Origin: Fonsecaea monophora
Taxonomy: Eukaryota; Ascomycota; Eurotiomycetes; Chaetothyriales; Herpotrichiellaceae
Assembly (NCBI RefSeq): GCF_001642475.1
Contig: NW_019174093.1
Location: forward strand, 1 to 50,699
Direction of reading: 5' to 3'
Length of the DNA: 50,699 bases
Position 1 is the first letter of the stretch. The number at the start of each line of letters is the position of its first letter. Below are positions 1 through 10,930 of this stretch, one piece after another. The translations under genes were made by a program, and so were the position numbers. The notes under the pieces are model-generated. The model had not been told where the DNA came from. It was given only the letters and a program-made list of their open reading frames with translations, and did not search any database.

Positions 1-14
1 CCCCCCCCCCCCCC
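1..14. repeat. Poly-C homopolymer at window edge
   Basis: Fourteen consecutive C bases open the window and are followed by ordinary sequence. It could be a genuine homopolymer or an assembly-edge artefact; the window alone cannot tell. Confidence 0.6.
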
Positions 15-187
15 GAAACCGGGGCAAATATACGCTCCAAATAACCTTATCAGCTCGCTTGGGTTTTATGGATGCATGACCACGCCTTGGACAGATATTA
101 CCACCCTCCCCAGGCCAGCATATGACCTTAAATCTTGTCTTTTCCATTTGCCTCCCACGTCTATTAAAAAAGAGAACCCTTGTGGAC

Positions 188-1363
188 CTAGTTGGTCATT
201 GAATCGCTTGGTCCTGGTTGAACCGCCGGCGGATCATTCGAATCATCATGAGCTGAAACCGCTGACTTCAGAAGTTCATCGCGATACTTCTCTAATCCAG
301 CTTCCTCGGCATAATATTGAATTGGTCGCTGCAAGTTCCACGAGTTCCAAACAGGATCACGGGCGTCTACGATCACCTGGGGTCTAGGGCTGTCCTTCTC
401 GTCTCCGCCGACCTCTGGATTGACCTTACTGATGTATCCACCAGAATAAGAGCGGCTTTGTGCGATGCGTTGTACATCCGAGAATGGCATGCGCCAAACC
501 GCGACCGGTTGGTCGGCTTCAGTCCATTTCCACAAGTAAGTGCCACGGTATGTCCTCCTTATCGGCTGTTGCTCTTCCACAGAGTCGTATCGTTGTAAAA
601 AATCAGGCAAATACCCGAAGCTTTGGAAGACTATCCAAAAACTCTTGTCGGCAGGATGAAGCAAGACGTCCAATGGTACTTCTCGAGCCCTGCGTTCGTC
701 GGTATCGTCGACATCATCGTCCAACGAGGCTGCTATTTTTCCAATCGCCAGGCCATAACGTAAGGTTGAACTGTATTCTGTGTCTTCTGAACTTCGGAGA
801 TGGGGCGGGATTATGATTGGAGGGTCATACTCGACCCAGCGTGATTCCATTGAAGCAATCACTTTCTGCTTTCGTATGTTCCTAGGGACGAGAGTGCACC
901 CAGGGGAGATATATGGATGCGCGTTGATATAAAAATACATTCGTCCATACTTGAATAGCAGGAATGGGATCCATGGACGACCGTACAGGCCCAGGCGCCT
1001 GTGGTAACACCCCCAGTCGGTTTTCGTTCTCAAGTCACTAACCTGCTTCGGGTCCCAGATATCAAGGGACTTGATTAATTCGCAAAAGTCAGTTGGGGTC
1101 AGCCTTGAAGCCTCGAACTGGGCACTGATCTTAATTCTCAGGAATGCCGTGCTGTGTGGCTCGTCAGGATTCCAATTCCAGTCTATGAACAGGTGGTATT
1201 TGGATTTTGGCCAAGAATTCTCCGCAATCGTCAATGGGCTTTTCTCTCTGCCGGTGTGCTTCTTGTCCAAGAAAGCCCATTCGTCTTCCATGAGTTTTCG
1301 AAACTCGTGTCGTAATTCATCTGTCAACTCCAACTTTGGGTCTTCGCTAGATGGCTCAGTCAT
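188..1363 (-). CDS. Hypothetical protein, 391 aa, single exon
   Basis: An open frame of 391 codons without introns, from ATG at 1363 to TAG at 188. The protein is acidic and soluble, rich in Trp, Tyr, Pro and Asp/Glu, with no signal peptide, membrane segment or catalytic motif that I recognise. Aromatic-rich stretches (for example WNWNP near residue 64 and repeated W/Y between 115 and 150) suggest a compact globular fold in the first 300 residues; the last 40 are low-complexity and probably disordered. The uninterrupted length and ordered amino-acid usage argue for a real gene. I assign no function. Its neighbour, an FAD oxidase on the same strand, starts 2.6 kb away, so no operon-like link is implied. 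Confidence 0.7.
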   Translation of the reverse strand: MTEPSSEDPKLELTDELRHEFRKLMEDEWAFLDKKHTGREKSPLTIAENSWPKSKYHLFIDWNWNPDEPHSTAFLRIKISAQFEASRLTPTDFCELIKSLDIWDPKQVSDLRTKTDWGCYHRRLGLYGRPWIPFLLFKYGRMYFYINAHPYISPGCTLVPRNIRKQKVIASMESRWVEYDPPIIIPPHLRSSEDTEYSSTLRYGLAIGKIAASLDDDVDDTDERRAREVPLDVLLHPADKSFWIVFQSFGYLPDFLQRYDSVEEQQPIRRTYRGTYLWKWTEADQPVAVWRMPFSDVQRIAQSRSYSGGYISKVNPEVGGDEKDSPRPQVIVDARDPVWNSWNLQRPIQYYAEEAGLEKYRDELLKSAVSAHDDSNDPPAVQPGPSDSMTN

Positions 1364-2425
1364 GATGTCTGCGCTGGGAACGAGGCTGCTGTCGACAAGG
1401 GCAACAATGTGCTTGGGATGAGAGGATAGTAATGGAGAAGTGGTCGGGTGGAACTTGAGAAACCAGGTCAGGACTCGGTCTTAGTAGCTAGCTCGAGAGG
1501 GAGTGTGTTTGTCTGCAAACGGACAAGAAAAAGTTCGGAATGCCTCCTCCTTCACCAAAGCGAGGATCCAAGGAATGTGGGGTGATGGAGTCGAGTAAAC
1601 AACCAAGGTCCCTCTTTCTTTTTGGTTGCGTGTCACTCCGCTTGCTTGAGCCTGTCGTGAGTTCTTTAGGTGTGGACTCGGTCCAAGCGCCAAAGTGACG
1701 GTTTTGTCACTTTTCACCTTCCCTAGTGCGAGAAGAGTGAGACCGCAAACGTTCGAGCTGAAATAGAGGAATGATGTATCGAATGCCACGATGGATTTGT
1801 GGGTTTCGAGTATCGAGCTCCGGGTCGCCCAGAGATACCCGGAATGCAATTTATCCAACAAGTACTTCCTCACTCTCGGTCCGTCTCAAACTCAGAGACA
1901 TGATTGCGCTAGGGTCAGGCAACCGAGTCGAGTCTGGCGAATAATCTGTCGAGAACCTCTGCCCTGGCCCGGACTGGGTACGGATTCATGGCTACCTACG
2001 TCAGGAAATCTTGAAAAGACGAACACAAAAGGGTTCAACAAGAGCTTGAGACGAGAGCTGACTGCAAACGGGACATACAAAGGAAAATAGAGCCCTCTTG
2101 CACTGTTGTCTGGCTTCCGCGAACGACCTGATCGCTGGCACTCCGCTGACCCGTGCTGCTCAATAGCAACCGGAATCGAATCGCTATTTGACTCGAGAAC
2201 AGATGTAGACAAAACATTGACGCAACGAGGTGGGATGGGGGATGTGTGCGTTGTCAGGGCCCCGGGAAAGGCCTCACTGCGGCATGGTCTTATACTTTTG
2301 AACAAGATCTTCCATCAATCCAGTGATGGATGAGGGTTGATCTAGGCTACTCTCTATGCAGTAAAACACCTGGGCACAGCGTCAAAATTACAAGTCAAGA
2401 GTTGCATAATATCGTCAGAGGAGGA
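1364..2425. other. Intergenic region, no supported gene
   Basis: About 1.06 kb between the hypothetical gene and the 3' end of the FAD oxidase. Minus-strand open frames of 130 and 137 codons overlap partly but have no recognisable motif and irregular composition. Promoter and 5' leader of the 188-1363 gene should lie next to 1363. Confidence 0.5.
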
Positions 2426-3991
2426 TTACTCCTCGATAAATGGTCCGCCCAGCTTGTTATTTGGATCATACTTCTTCTTGATTTCCACCAGTTTACTCCA
2501 GTTGGCTCCAAAGACCTAGTGGTGGTGGGCGTCAGTACGTGTTGACGGCTTCAACGATAAATCTCCATACCTTCGTCGGGTCAACAAAATCTTCTAGGAA
2601 GTTAGGGAAATAGTCGGCCTCCGTATGACCTGGACGTATCTCAAATGGTGCTTCTGCTAACGCTTTGTGTGCCAAAGCGTCGCTTTCGGGTGAGCCTGGA
2701 ATGACACCCGTGCCTAATTGAAGATTGTGTTGGTTTGCTGTATGAGGCCAGGCGGAGACGAGGCTGGGGAAGCCAACGGATTGATAGACAGCCTTGGGAG
2801 TTAACGAACGCATCTTGGAAGAAACCCTTGGAGTAATTCTTACCTTTTGCATGACTTCCGTGAGTACATAAGTGCCCATAACCAGTCTTGGATCAGCCTC
2901 CAAGAGTGACAAATACCAATTCCAAGCTCGGAGTATCAAACCCTCATCGACAGAGGGAACAGTGACGCCGGCCGCCCAGGTATTAATCTTCCCGAATGGG
3001 GCTTTCGACGCATCTACCCCAGGTTAGCTAGGAGACTTGTCGACTCTCACGAGTTTCGGTTGTCCCTACCAAATTGTTGGTTCACTCCTCGGAAGTTGAG
3101 GGTCTTGGTGAGGTCGACGGCTCCCGGGATGTCCAAGGCCCATTTGAAACCCGCTCCACTTCTACCATGCTCGGGTCCGTTGGCGTCGTATGCAAAAATT
3201 GCCAGTCCAGGGTTTGCCTCCCGCCCCGCATACGTGCCTGCTGTTATGTCAAGGCAATACAAATGTAGAGCCATCTTTACATCATCACATCGTGAAGCAA
3301 AAGCAGCAGTTTCGCGCGCCACATCCTTCAGAGCCGCCGGTGGATAGATGATCTGTCCACAGAAGATTGAAGATGGATACTTGTAAACTCGCATCTTGAA
3401 GGCGATGGCGACTCCAAATCCTCCGCCGCCGCCGCGAAGAGCCCAAAGAAGGTCTGGTTCCCCACTTGCCCAGAGGATGCTGCCATCCACTTTGATGACC
3501 TGAACGTCAAGCAGATTTTGAGGATCGCAAGCGAGGCCGTACTCTGAACTCAGCCAGCTCTGTCCGCCGTGGAGAATTGATCCACCAACGCCAACATAGG
3601 TACACCGAGCACTGACGGCTGCGTATCCCGGAGCAGTTTCTTCGAGCTTCGCGTCAATCTCGCCCCAGCAGTGACCTGCACCAAAAGTAATGGTTTCTTT
3701 GTCAGAGTCGAATGAGAACGCCTTGAAGGCTGATAGTGAAATTAACACGTCTTTGCTCGTCGCGTTCCCGATTCCAGTGCAGCGGATGCCAATGTCGAGG
3801 TCCGTGGTATTTGCATATGCAATCATCCTGCTCAATGCTTCCACCGTCCTAGGAGAGACAACAGCTAGAGGGTGCTTGTTGGCCTGCACAGCCCATGTTT
3901 TTGACTGCTCTTCATAAAGAGACGATTCGGGCGTCACGATATCAGAAGGGGACACGAAGGCCAGTAGACTGGCAAGCTTTGGATCGGCCAT
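2426..3991 (-). CDS. FAD-dependent oxidoreductase, berberine-bridge (BBE)-like
   Basis: Spliced minus-strand gene, exons 3991-3070, 3013-2844, 2792-2571 and 2515-2426, coding 467 aa. Introns of 56, 51 and 55 bp have GTAGGG, GTAAGA and GTATGG donors; the last has an ideal TACTGAC branch site. The 51-bp intron stays in frame and is the least certain. The N-terminal FAD_binding_4 (VAO/p-cresol methylhydroxylase) half is clear: substrate-oxidase PRTVEAL near residue 47, VGVGG at 133-137 and a Gly-rich GGGGGFGVA loop before residue 200. The C-terminal BBE segment ends with the family signature YDPNN followed by GPFIEE. Such enzymes oxidise alcohols, sugars or alkaloid- and polyketide-like substrates with O2. 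The position where the family usually has the His that binds the FAD 8-alpha carbon is Ile74, whereas the candidate Cys for 6-S-cysteinyl linkage (Cys130) is present. No signal peptide is seen, unlike secreted BBE enzymes. It is transcribed away from the MBL hydrolase. Confidence 0.87.
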
Positions 3992-4384
3992 GTCTATCTT
4001 TCTTTAGCCCTGACAGAAGAGACTCATTGAGGTGGGCAGGCCTGGGTATAAAGAAGGGACATTGATTATCGATCATAGCAACTGTCCATGTCATATTGTC
4101 AATCCTCAGGCATCACTGGGCTGGTCGCCTGAAAACCGCAGCTTGCGAATACATCCAAGTGTGTCTCACCACTTGGCGGGACGCCTCTCAGATCCGTCTT
4201 GTCTACCAATCGTAGCAGTCTATCTTTGATCGGCGAGACTGTGGTCGGCCCATGCCAAGCAGCTTCGCCAGATTCGTGTAGTTCGTGTTGTTGCCACTTG
4301 GCGTAACAGTCTCTCGGAAGCTGCATCGTTATTTCTGATGGTTCCTTGCTTTGTCGCAGCTGTCTCTCAAGTCGATTGGTGATC
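3992..4384. promoter_or_regulatory. Divergent promoter region: FAD oxidase / MBL hydrolase
   Basis: 393 bp between the ATG of the FAD oxidase (minus, 3991) and the ATG of the MBL-fold gene (plus, 4385). The shared spacer makes joint control plausible. I could not define a specific operator. Confidence 0.45.
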
Positions 4385-5523
4385 ATGGCTTCACTCGTCG
4401 AAATCGACTCGCTTGAAATCTTAGTCATCGTCGACAACGAAGTCGATCCAATATCCTCATACAAGCACCCAGAATTGAAGGTCTCGGGACAACTGTCAGA
4501 TGTTGCTTTGAGAGCCCCGATTCAGGATGGAACTAGGGGAGGTTCAAATTTCGAGATCCGCATGGACAATATCTGCTGCGGGGCCCATGGCTTGTCATTA
4601 ATGATTGTAAGCAGACTGGGTGTGACTACCAGAGGTTCCTACTAGCTGCTGATCAAAATTCGGTACTGACGCGTGGTCTAGACTGCCGTCAAAGGGCACA
4701 AGCGGCATACGGTCCTGTTTGATACAGCCCCAGAAGAGCACATCTGGGAACTCAATGCGAAGAGGTTGAGAGCAAATCTCCGTTCGGTCGATAGGATACA
4801 TTTGTCTCACTGGCACCGTGACCACTCCGGAGGCATTTTGAAAGCAATTTCCATGATAAATGATGCAAAAGGCAGCCGCGGCATTCCGGTGGACCTCCAT
4901 CCAGATCGACCAACATATCGAGGCTTCTTGGGCCCGGCTGGTCCAGTCTCGCTGGAGAGGGATCCCACGTTCGAAGAAATCGAGTCTGCTGGAGCTACGA
5001 TCGAACAGAATAATCAATCGCACACGATCCTCGAAGATATGTTTCTTGTCTCCGGGGAGATTCCTCGAGTGACCTCGTATGAAAAAGGCTTTCAGCGTGG
5101 CATGAGGTTCAATTCAGAGAGCTCTCGTTGGGAAAGCGACGAGCTGATTTTGGATGAAAGGTTCCTGATGTGTAATGTGAAAGGTAACGAGTCCTCCTGC
5201 TCTTCCGGGTCGACGCTGACACAACCCTAGGAAAGGGAATTGTGGTTTTCACTGGATGTAGCCACGCAGGAGTGGTGAATGTTGCCAAAAATGCTGTGCA
5301 GCTGGCTGGCGGTGCCCTTCCACTATTTGCCGTCGTTGGTGGATATCATCTTGTCGGACCAAACGAAGCATACATCAAGGACACAGTTGCAGACTTGAAG
5401 GCTTTGAACCCTAGCGTCCTGATGCCGGGACACTGCTCCGGGTGGAGAGTCAAGTATGAAATAGAAAGGGTAATGCCTGGGAGGCTAGCCCCGTCGACCG
5501 TCGGCACGCAGTTCGTGTTGTAG
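4385..5523 (+). CDS. MBL-fold metallo-hydrolase (COG1237-like)
   Basis: Three exons, 4385-4606, 4682-5183 and 5231-5523, coding 338 aa. Intron 1 (75 bp) has a GTAAGC donor and a TACTGAC branch site; intron 2 (47 bp) has GTAACG and CTGAC. The metal-binding motif HWHRDH spans residues 117-122 and is followed by SGG, and a second signature TGCSHAG lies at 249-255. GH residues near the C-terminus (MPGHCSGW) supply a further ligand. This arrangement is that of the COG1237 branch of the metallo-beta-lactamase superfamily, relatives of the archaeal dihydropterin/RFA-P synthase-like proteins, here probably a cytosolic hydrolase of unknown substrate. An upstream in-frame ATG at 4346 exists, but the compact start MASLVEIDS matches the family's short N-terminus better. 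It lies head-to-head with the FAD oxidase and 268 bp upstream of a SnoaL-like gene. Confidence 0.87.
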
Positions 5524-5707
5524 CAGCACAATTCTTTGCTTGTTCCATTATCCCATACAGCAGTTAGAGGCATGCTGAATCGTAAAGTCCCAAACACTAT
5601 ATATCTTCCCTCCTCTGCCGCAGGATTTTGTTCTCTCCATATCGCAGTAGCAACACGTGCAAAGTGAAAGGCCGGAGTTAGGTCGGAAGCGGAGTTAGGG
5701 AACTCCT

Positions 5708-5717
5708 CATATATACA
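5708..5717 (+). promoter_or_regulatory. Candidate TATA element before SnoaL-like gene
   Basis: A TCATATATAC stretch lies about 75-85 bp upstream of the ATG at 5792, a plausible TATA position for a fungal promoter. Support is by motif and distance only. Confidence 0.3.
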
Positions 5718-5791
5718 CCCAGCACTTCCTTGTAAACCCGATGTCCAGAGGATCTGTGCCGTAGACTTTGACAGTCATCATCTGAGTCAAT

Positions 5792-6268
5792 ATGACTTCC
5801 ATTCAACGCAGCATTGCCATTGCATTCTTGGACACGTTCAAGGACCTCGACCTCGAGGCAAATCTTGCTCTCAGAACGGCAGATTGCGTCCATACCATCG
5901 CTCCTGCAACATTAGGGGTCCGTCCGAACATGTCAAACCATGACTTCGGAGCACACCTCTTGTCTCTGAAGGAATTCATTTTAGCAATTCCTGTCACCCC
6001 CAAGAAGATTTATGAAGGAGGTAACCTCGTCACCGTTTGGGCAACAAGTGAAACAACGTTCCGCGAGCAAGCAAAGGATAAAGACTCGACGGTTGACTGG
6101 AGCTATGAGGGAGAATATATTTTTGTCTTCACCTTCAATCAGACGGGCGACAGAATCCAGCACATACTCGAATTTGTCGACAGCAAAAAGGTTGAGAACG
6201 CCCGAGTACTGTTCCAGAGAGCTGCCCGGAACAGAGCGGGGGAAAACAGCACGAATACGGCTCGCTAG
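5792..6268 (+). CDS. SnoaL-like / NTF2-like fold protein, 158 aa
   Basis: Single exon of 158 codons. The opening pattern (a hydrophobic helix, then LALRTADCVHTIAP) and the segment with VTVWATSETTF followed by a two-strand YIFVFTFN and I.EFVDS end is the usual layout of fungal SnoaL-like/NTF2-fold proteins, small alpha+beta barrels that often serve as isomerases or cyclases in polyketide and meroterpenoid pathways. The length matches that family (about 140-160 aa). No signal peptide or membrane segment is visible. Its closeness to an FAD oxidase, an MBL-fold hydrolase and a Zn2Cys6 regulator supports a role in a small secondary-metabolite or detoxification pathway, but no PKS, NRPS or terpene gene is in view. 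Family assignment rests on pattern only; the reaction is unknown. Confidence 0.75.
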   Translation: MTSIQRSIAIAFLDTFKDLDLEANLALRTADCVHTIAPATLGVRPNMSNHDFGAHLLSLKEFILAIPVTPKKIYEGGNLVTVWATSETTFREQAKDKDSTVDWSYEGEYIFVFTFNQTGDRIQHILEFVDSKKVENARVLFQRAARNRAGENSTNTAR

Positions 6269-8939
6269 GATTAGCTTTAAAGCACAATATCCAGAAAGAA
6301 ATCCCGCATGGTTGAAGAAGCAGAGGGGCAAATACCCAGTACAAATCTGTCCATGTTGAATCAGATTGCTGCCTGGATAGAGGATCTCCAATACGGAAGC
6401 TGACGATGGCCAAACATGCTTCAGAAGAGAGGTCGTTAGATGCCAATGAAGATATCAATGCCGTGACGACCCGGAGGAGCCCTGTCTATCGAGGGTGAAG
6501 TGCCGTGCTCGCGGTATGGGTTTTTATACGTTGTCAGAGACACAAGCAGCTGGTCAAATATTTGTGCGTCTTTCTACCTCTCATTTCATTTCATAACGGC
6601 AGAAAATGTGGGGAATCCAGCTCTGAGGCGACCCAGGGCTCAAAAGTCACTTACTTGGACGTTACATTCTTTGTTTTCCACTCGCTGTGAATAGACACCG
6701 GTCGCCGCTCGAATAGACTTTTCCTATGAGCATTTCATCTTGGTCCTTCTTCAAACACAACATGTCTTTGGACGTGAGAAATAGTGCTCGATTTTGAGCG
6801 TAGGCAAGGCCGTAGCGTGGCGGGGTAAGATTAACCCATACATAGATGTAATAGGTTTTGCGTCCGTTCGGCTGCTGTCTTTTGACCCGGTGGCCATCGA
6901 AAGTAATAGCATCTGTAAGGTTCAAATTCAAAGTGGCGAGGACGAAGAGACTCCAACAGAGCCACAAACCTAAGTTCTTGTGATTCGAATGCCGTTGACA
7001 CGGATTGACGTAGAAGCGGTCACTCGATCGAGTCCAGCTGTGGCAATGCTTTCCACCGTTTTTTTGAGTGGAATGACGAAAATGAGACATCAAGAACCAA
7101 GGGTGACTCCAGGTCGAATTGATCTGTGGGATTGGCGCTGGACCTAAATTCGGCGCTGGTAGCGGCCATTCAAAGTGACAACTGATGTCTTGACTGAGTG
7201 AGCCTCTCTCCTCTCTAATAGCCTCTTTCGCAATTGAGCCTGGACTATCCTAATTAGTCGGTCTCACATTCTCAGCAGCATCACGGCGGACAATGGTTCG
7301 TCAATGACTCAGTCAATGCAAAAGTTCTTCGTGTTGAGGCTGACGAGTTGTGGCGCAGATTCTTTAGACGGCGTGGAGGAAGCATACGGTAGGTAGGGCA
7401 TTCCACCGAATATGCGTTGCTTCAACTCCGGTAATCTGTCATTCTCAAGCACCTTCAATTTAACCGGTCGGGTCGATAAGAGAAGATGCCACTCTGATGC
7501 ATGAATCTCTGTAGTAACATCAAGGCTGTGTCAGGACGCATGGGAAAGCTTCCTCGGGAAAGTTGAAACCACAGGTCGTTATTCGACCAACGCTTTAGCT
7601 GGGCTGAAACAGAAATTTTTTCTTTCTCTTCCTCCTCCATACACATCATAGAAATTGCAACATCAGGTCTGTGATGGAGAGGAAACACCATCATGCCACC
7701 ATGTCCGAGAAGAGAAAATTTTGGAGAGTCGGCTGCGGTTCAGCTGAGCCGAAACCCATGGGGATCCATGTGACAAAGCTGGTAAGGATACGCGGGACCA
7801 GAGGGCCAAAAACAGAAACAACAAGGTGGCGATCCAGTAGAAGAGCGACACCAGGCGGTGCGTCATGAGTAACCAACTTGACCAAGCTTCTCCGGATATT
7901 TGGGCTAAATTGCGGGGCGATCGCAAGACGGGACAGAGAGGAGAGAGGAGGGAGAGGGAGAGGTGTGCGAGAGCACTGACTCGATCTGCATGGGACACGC
8001 GAGAGGGGGAGAGAGAGAGAGACTCGGTAACCAGAGAGAGACCCCCAAATGAGCTACTGTGGTGGTACCCTCAACAGAAAGAGGCAGTTCGAGGGAGACG
8101 AAAGGGGCTAAGCACTGACCATGCCGGTGCCAATTCTGGGCAAACAATTGAAGCGAGAAAATCCAGCAGAGACTGTGACAGGTTCGCTTGCCGTTACCCT
8201 TGTTGTTGCATCATTTCATCAGCTGGTGCTGCTACCATCCTTCGACCATGGCATCCATGGACAGAGTAAGCTTTTTCTCTCACCATCACAACCACTGGCA
8301 TGCCCTCGCTTCAAGCAGGGTCCAAAATAACATCCCTCGCCCACACGTGGCAGTCGAGCGCCAGTCGAGCGCTTCTCAGGGACCTCACCACAGGTATTGG
8401 CCGTTCTCCAGTTTTTGCTAATCCAGCTCCGGCTAGCCATGCGACGTGCATACGGCCGTTATCACTGCTGAAGCGGCATGCGACGAGGCTCTCCAATATC
8501 CTAGAGAAAACTCTCCATCCTCATGTTCGAAGCGCCCAAGGCTCAGGCACTGCATTGTGGTTACAACAGCCCTGACAAAGTCGCCTGCTTGCGCCCCCAT
8601 CTCACAGCCTGGCCCACGGAGAAAGATGCGACGCAACATTCCAGACAGCTGTTCCCCTGACTGAGAACAAGTTTGGCACGGTCAAGACTTATCTAAGTGC
8701 ACGGGATTTCGAGTCAATGACCCAACCCACCCAAGCGCGATCAAGTTAAATATCCAAAGGACACCGCTGAACAAGCAGTCAATTCGAAACAATCAGAACA
8801 ATCAGTGGCCTCCTCGACTCTGTGATAGCAAGCACCAACCTGGTAGTGGAACATGCATCTCGCATCGTAAAACCAACCTCGCAGCCCACATTCCCCAAAT
8901 CATCCTCTCATTCACGGGTTCTCCCTCCCGCCATTCCGG
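6269..8939. other. Long intergenic region with purine-rich tract
   Basis: About 2.67 kb without a gene I can support. Several frames of 60-143 codons occur on both strands (the longest minus, 6662-7093) but none shows a family motif. It contains a GA-rich tract at 7930-8044 and should hold the promoter of the Zn2Cys6 gene starting at 8940. Confidence 0.5.
7930..8044. repeat. Polypurine GA-rich tract
   Basis: Two GA runs (about 7931-7967 and 8001-8042), separated by mixed sequence, consist almost only of G and A on the plus strand. They are low-complexity DNA, not coding. Similar pyrimidine-rich sequence is typical of fungal promoters and 5' leaders when read on the other strand. Confidence 0.7.
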
Positions 8940-10716
8940 ATGGGCAACATTGGTCGTCCAAGCACAGGGTGTTTTCTGTGTCGCAAACGGAGGGTCAAGG
9001 TCGGCCACGCCGCGTCCCGGGTTTCTGGAAAAACATTCCTTGTGCTGACTGATGATCGTTCTAGTGCGACGAAGGACGCCCCGGATGCCGCAACTGTGCC
9101 CGGCTTAAGAAACCCTGTCCCGGATATCGAGAACCAGGCTATGGCTTTATTCGAACCGCTGTCTTTGTATCCTCCAAACCAGGAGACAGCCCAAGCCCGA
9201 AATCGTCGTCATCCGAGAACCTCACACAAATAGCGCTTTATCGTGCCAGCTCCACTTCGACCGAGGGCGACGACAGCGATTCTGCGAACAGCGACTCGAT
9301 CATCCACTCATTTTCTCGCGCAACTCAGAGACTACGCCCCGTGAACAGTCTGTCCGGCGATGTGACTGAACAGGCAGTTTGTTACTCCCTCACACAACTT
9401 GATGCCAACTCTCGGGTGCTATATGGGAACCATGCATTCACGTTCCTGCCCAAAATACTCTCCAGCTCAGGGCGAGATTCTTATCTATATGCGGCCATGC
9501 GATCAGTTGCTGCAACCAATCTGGCTAACCGATCACCGACTGTCGACATGCACTCTATCATCGAAGCCGAGTATGCGCGGGCAGTATCTAGCGTGACTGC
9601 TGCCCTAGCAGATCCTGAACAATGTTTAAAGGACGAGACTCTGGTCGCAGTTTGGTTGCTCGGCATCAGAGAGGTAGGGTTGCTCAGCCCATCCCCCTTG
9701 TCGATCTTTCTAACATTGAGCAGCTTCTGGCTAGTGTCAATGGACCACACGGAGGCTCGGCCCATCAAACGCACGTCGACGGGACTCTAATGCTTCTGCG
9801 TTTACGCGGTGATGAACAGTTTAGCCGCCCCGAGGGTCGTCACCTATATCACACTCTTCTTTCGGCCATGGTATGGGCGCCTGGAAAGAGCTTGGGGATG
9901 CTGAGCGCTGACTTGTTTCAGCATTGGAAGCCTCTGTTCGCCAGCGAGGAGCCGTCACCAGAATATCTGATGCTGGAATCACAATTACCCAAGGCCACTT
10001 CCACGATTCCAACGGCATCCTTGAGACTGAGGAGCTTTTTCCACGGTGTCTCCAAACTGCGAGCCCGTATCAAGAATTTCCTGCTGATGCCACAGAATGC
10101 GTCTGTCAATAAATTCCAGACTGTGAGCTCCTACTTGAGAGCTGCAGCCAGACTCGAGGACAAGGTCAGCGGATGGTGCGACATTTTCGACTGGCTTCCT
10201 CGAAAGGTGTTGATCGACACACCGCATCGATACCTTCCTCGCACACCGTGGACAACGGGAACTCTCTTCAGGCTGCACTGCTTCGGGTCATGGGAGGCTT
10301 TCTTCCATTGGAACCGGTATTTTGTCGCAAAGATCTGTCTGCACGCAGCTCTACTCAACGCCATCGGTAGTCTTGGGAGCAACCATCCACGTTACGACGA
10401 TGGAAATTTGGCGGAAGACATCTCTGAATTGGTCACCACCCACACCAAGGTGATACAGGAGACAGTCGGCGACTTTCTTGGCACCCTGGCTTTTGCCTTT
10501 GGAGACGTGGACAGAAACGGCCTGGCCCGTAATACCCCGACTGCAGTGGTCAGTGACGGGGCGTCTACTGAGCAGCGCGGCATTGACATCCCCAGCGCGT
10601 TACAAGTGCAAGCACCTTTGTCTTATCTGATCACTTTGAGATGCCTTGGGCCAGGGCAGAGAGAGGCCATGTTTTTAGCTCTGCAGCGCGTTCGGGCGGA
10701 GTTTAGTGTATACTGA
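8940..10716 (+). CDS. Zn2Cys6 fungal transcription factor
   Basis: Four exons: 8940-8999, 9065-9673, 9721-9870 and 9922-10716, giving 537 aa. The N-terminal binuclear cluster has its six cysteines at residues 11, 14, 21, 28, 31 and 38, with the CDEGRPGC and CARLKKPC halves joined only after removing intron 1 (65 bp, donor GTCGGC). Intron 2 is 47 bp with a CTAAC branch. The third intron (51 bp, GTATGG...GCTGAC...TTTCAG) is in frame; without it the LYHTLL to PSPEYL segment keeps the spacing usual in this family. The middle shows the familiar VNGPHGG...HVDGTLMLLRLRG motif of the fungal_trans_2/DUF3468 class. It probably binds CGG-type sites in the nucleus and is a candidate local regulator of the 2.4-6.3 kb genes, which is inference from position. 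Its 3' end faces the 3' end of MED5. Confidence 0.88.
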
Positions 10717-10930
10717 AAAATGGATCTTCTCAGCCTTGAACTGGGAATAAAAGTCGATGCTCAAACATGCTGGACTGTGTAGAACGGTTCAATACAAATT
10801 TTCTTCCCACATTTGCTCCTTGCGCCAAGCCCGTGGCCAATTGCATCTTGAAGAGATCAGATGTCTCCACATTTCAGCCGTAACAGCAAGATAGAAACTC
10901 AAGTTTCACATGTCTGCAGCTGAGGGTCAT

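Noticed and set aside
1481..2305. Two minus-strand ORFs of 130 and 137 codons upstream of the first gene
   Set aside because: Low-quality composition and no motifs; more likely promoter and leader sequence.
6662..7093. 143-codon minus-strand ORF
   Set aside because: It has a hydrophobic patch but no family motif, no codon pattern that convinced me and no splice context; chance is likely.
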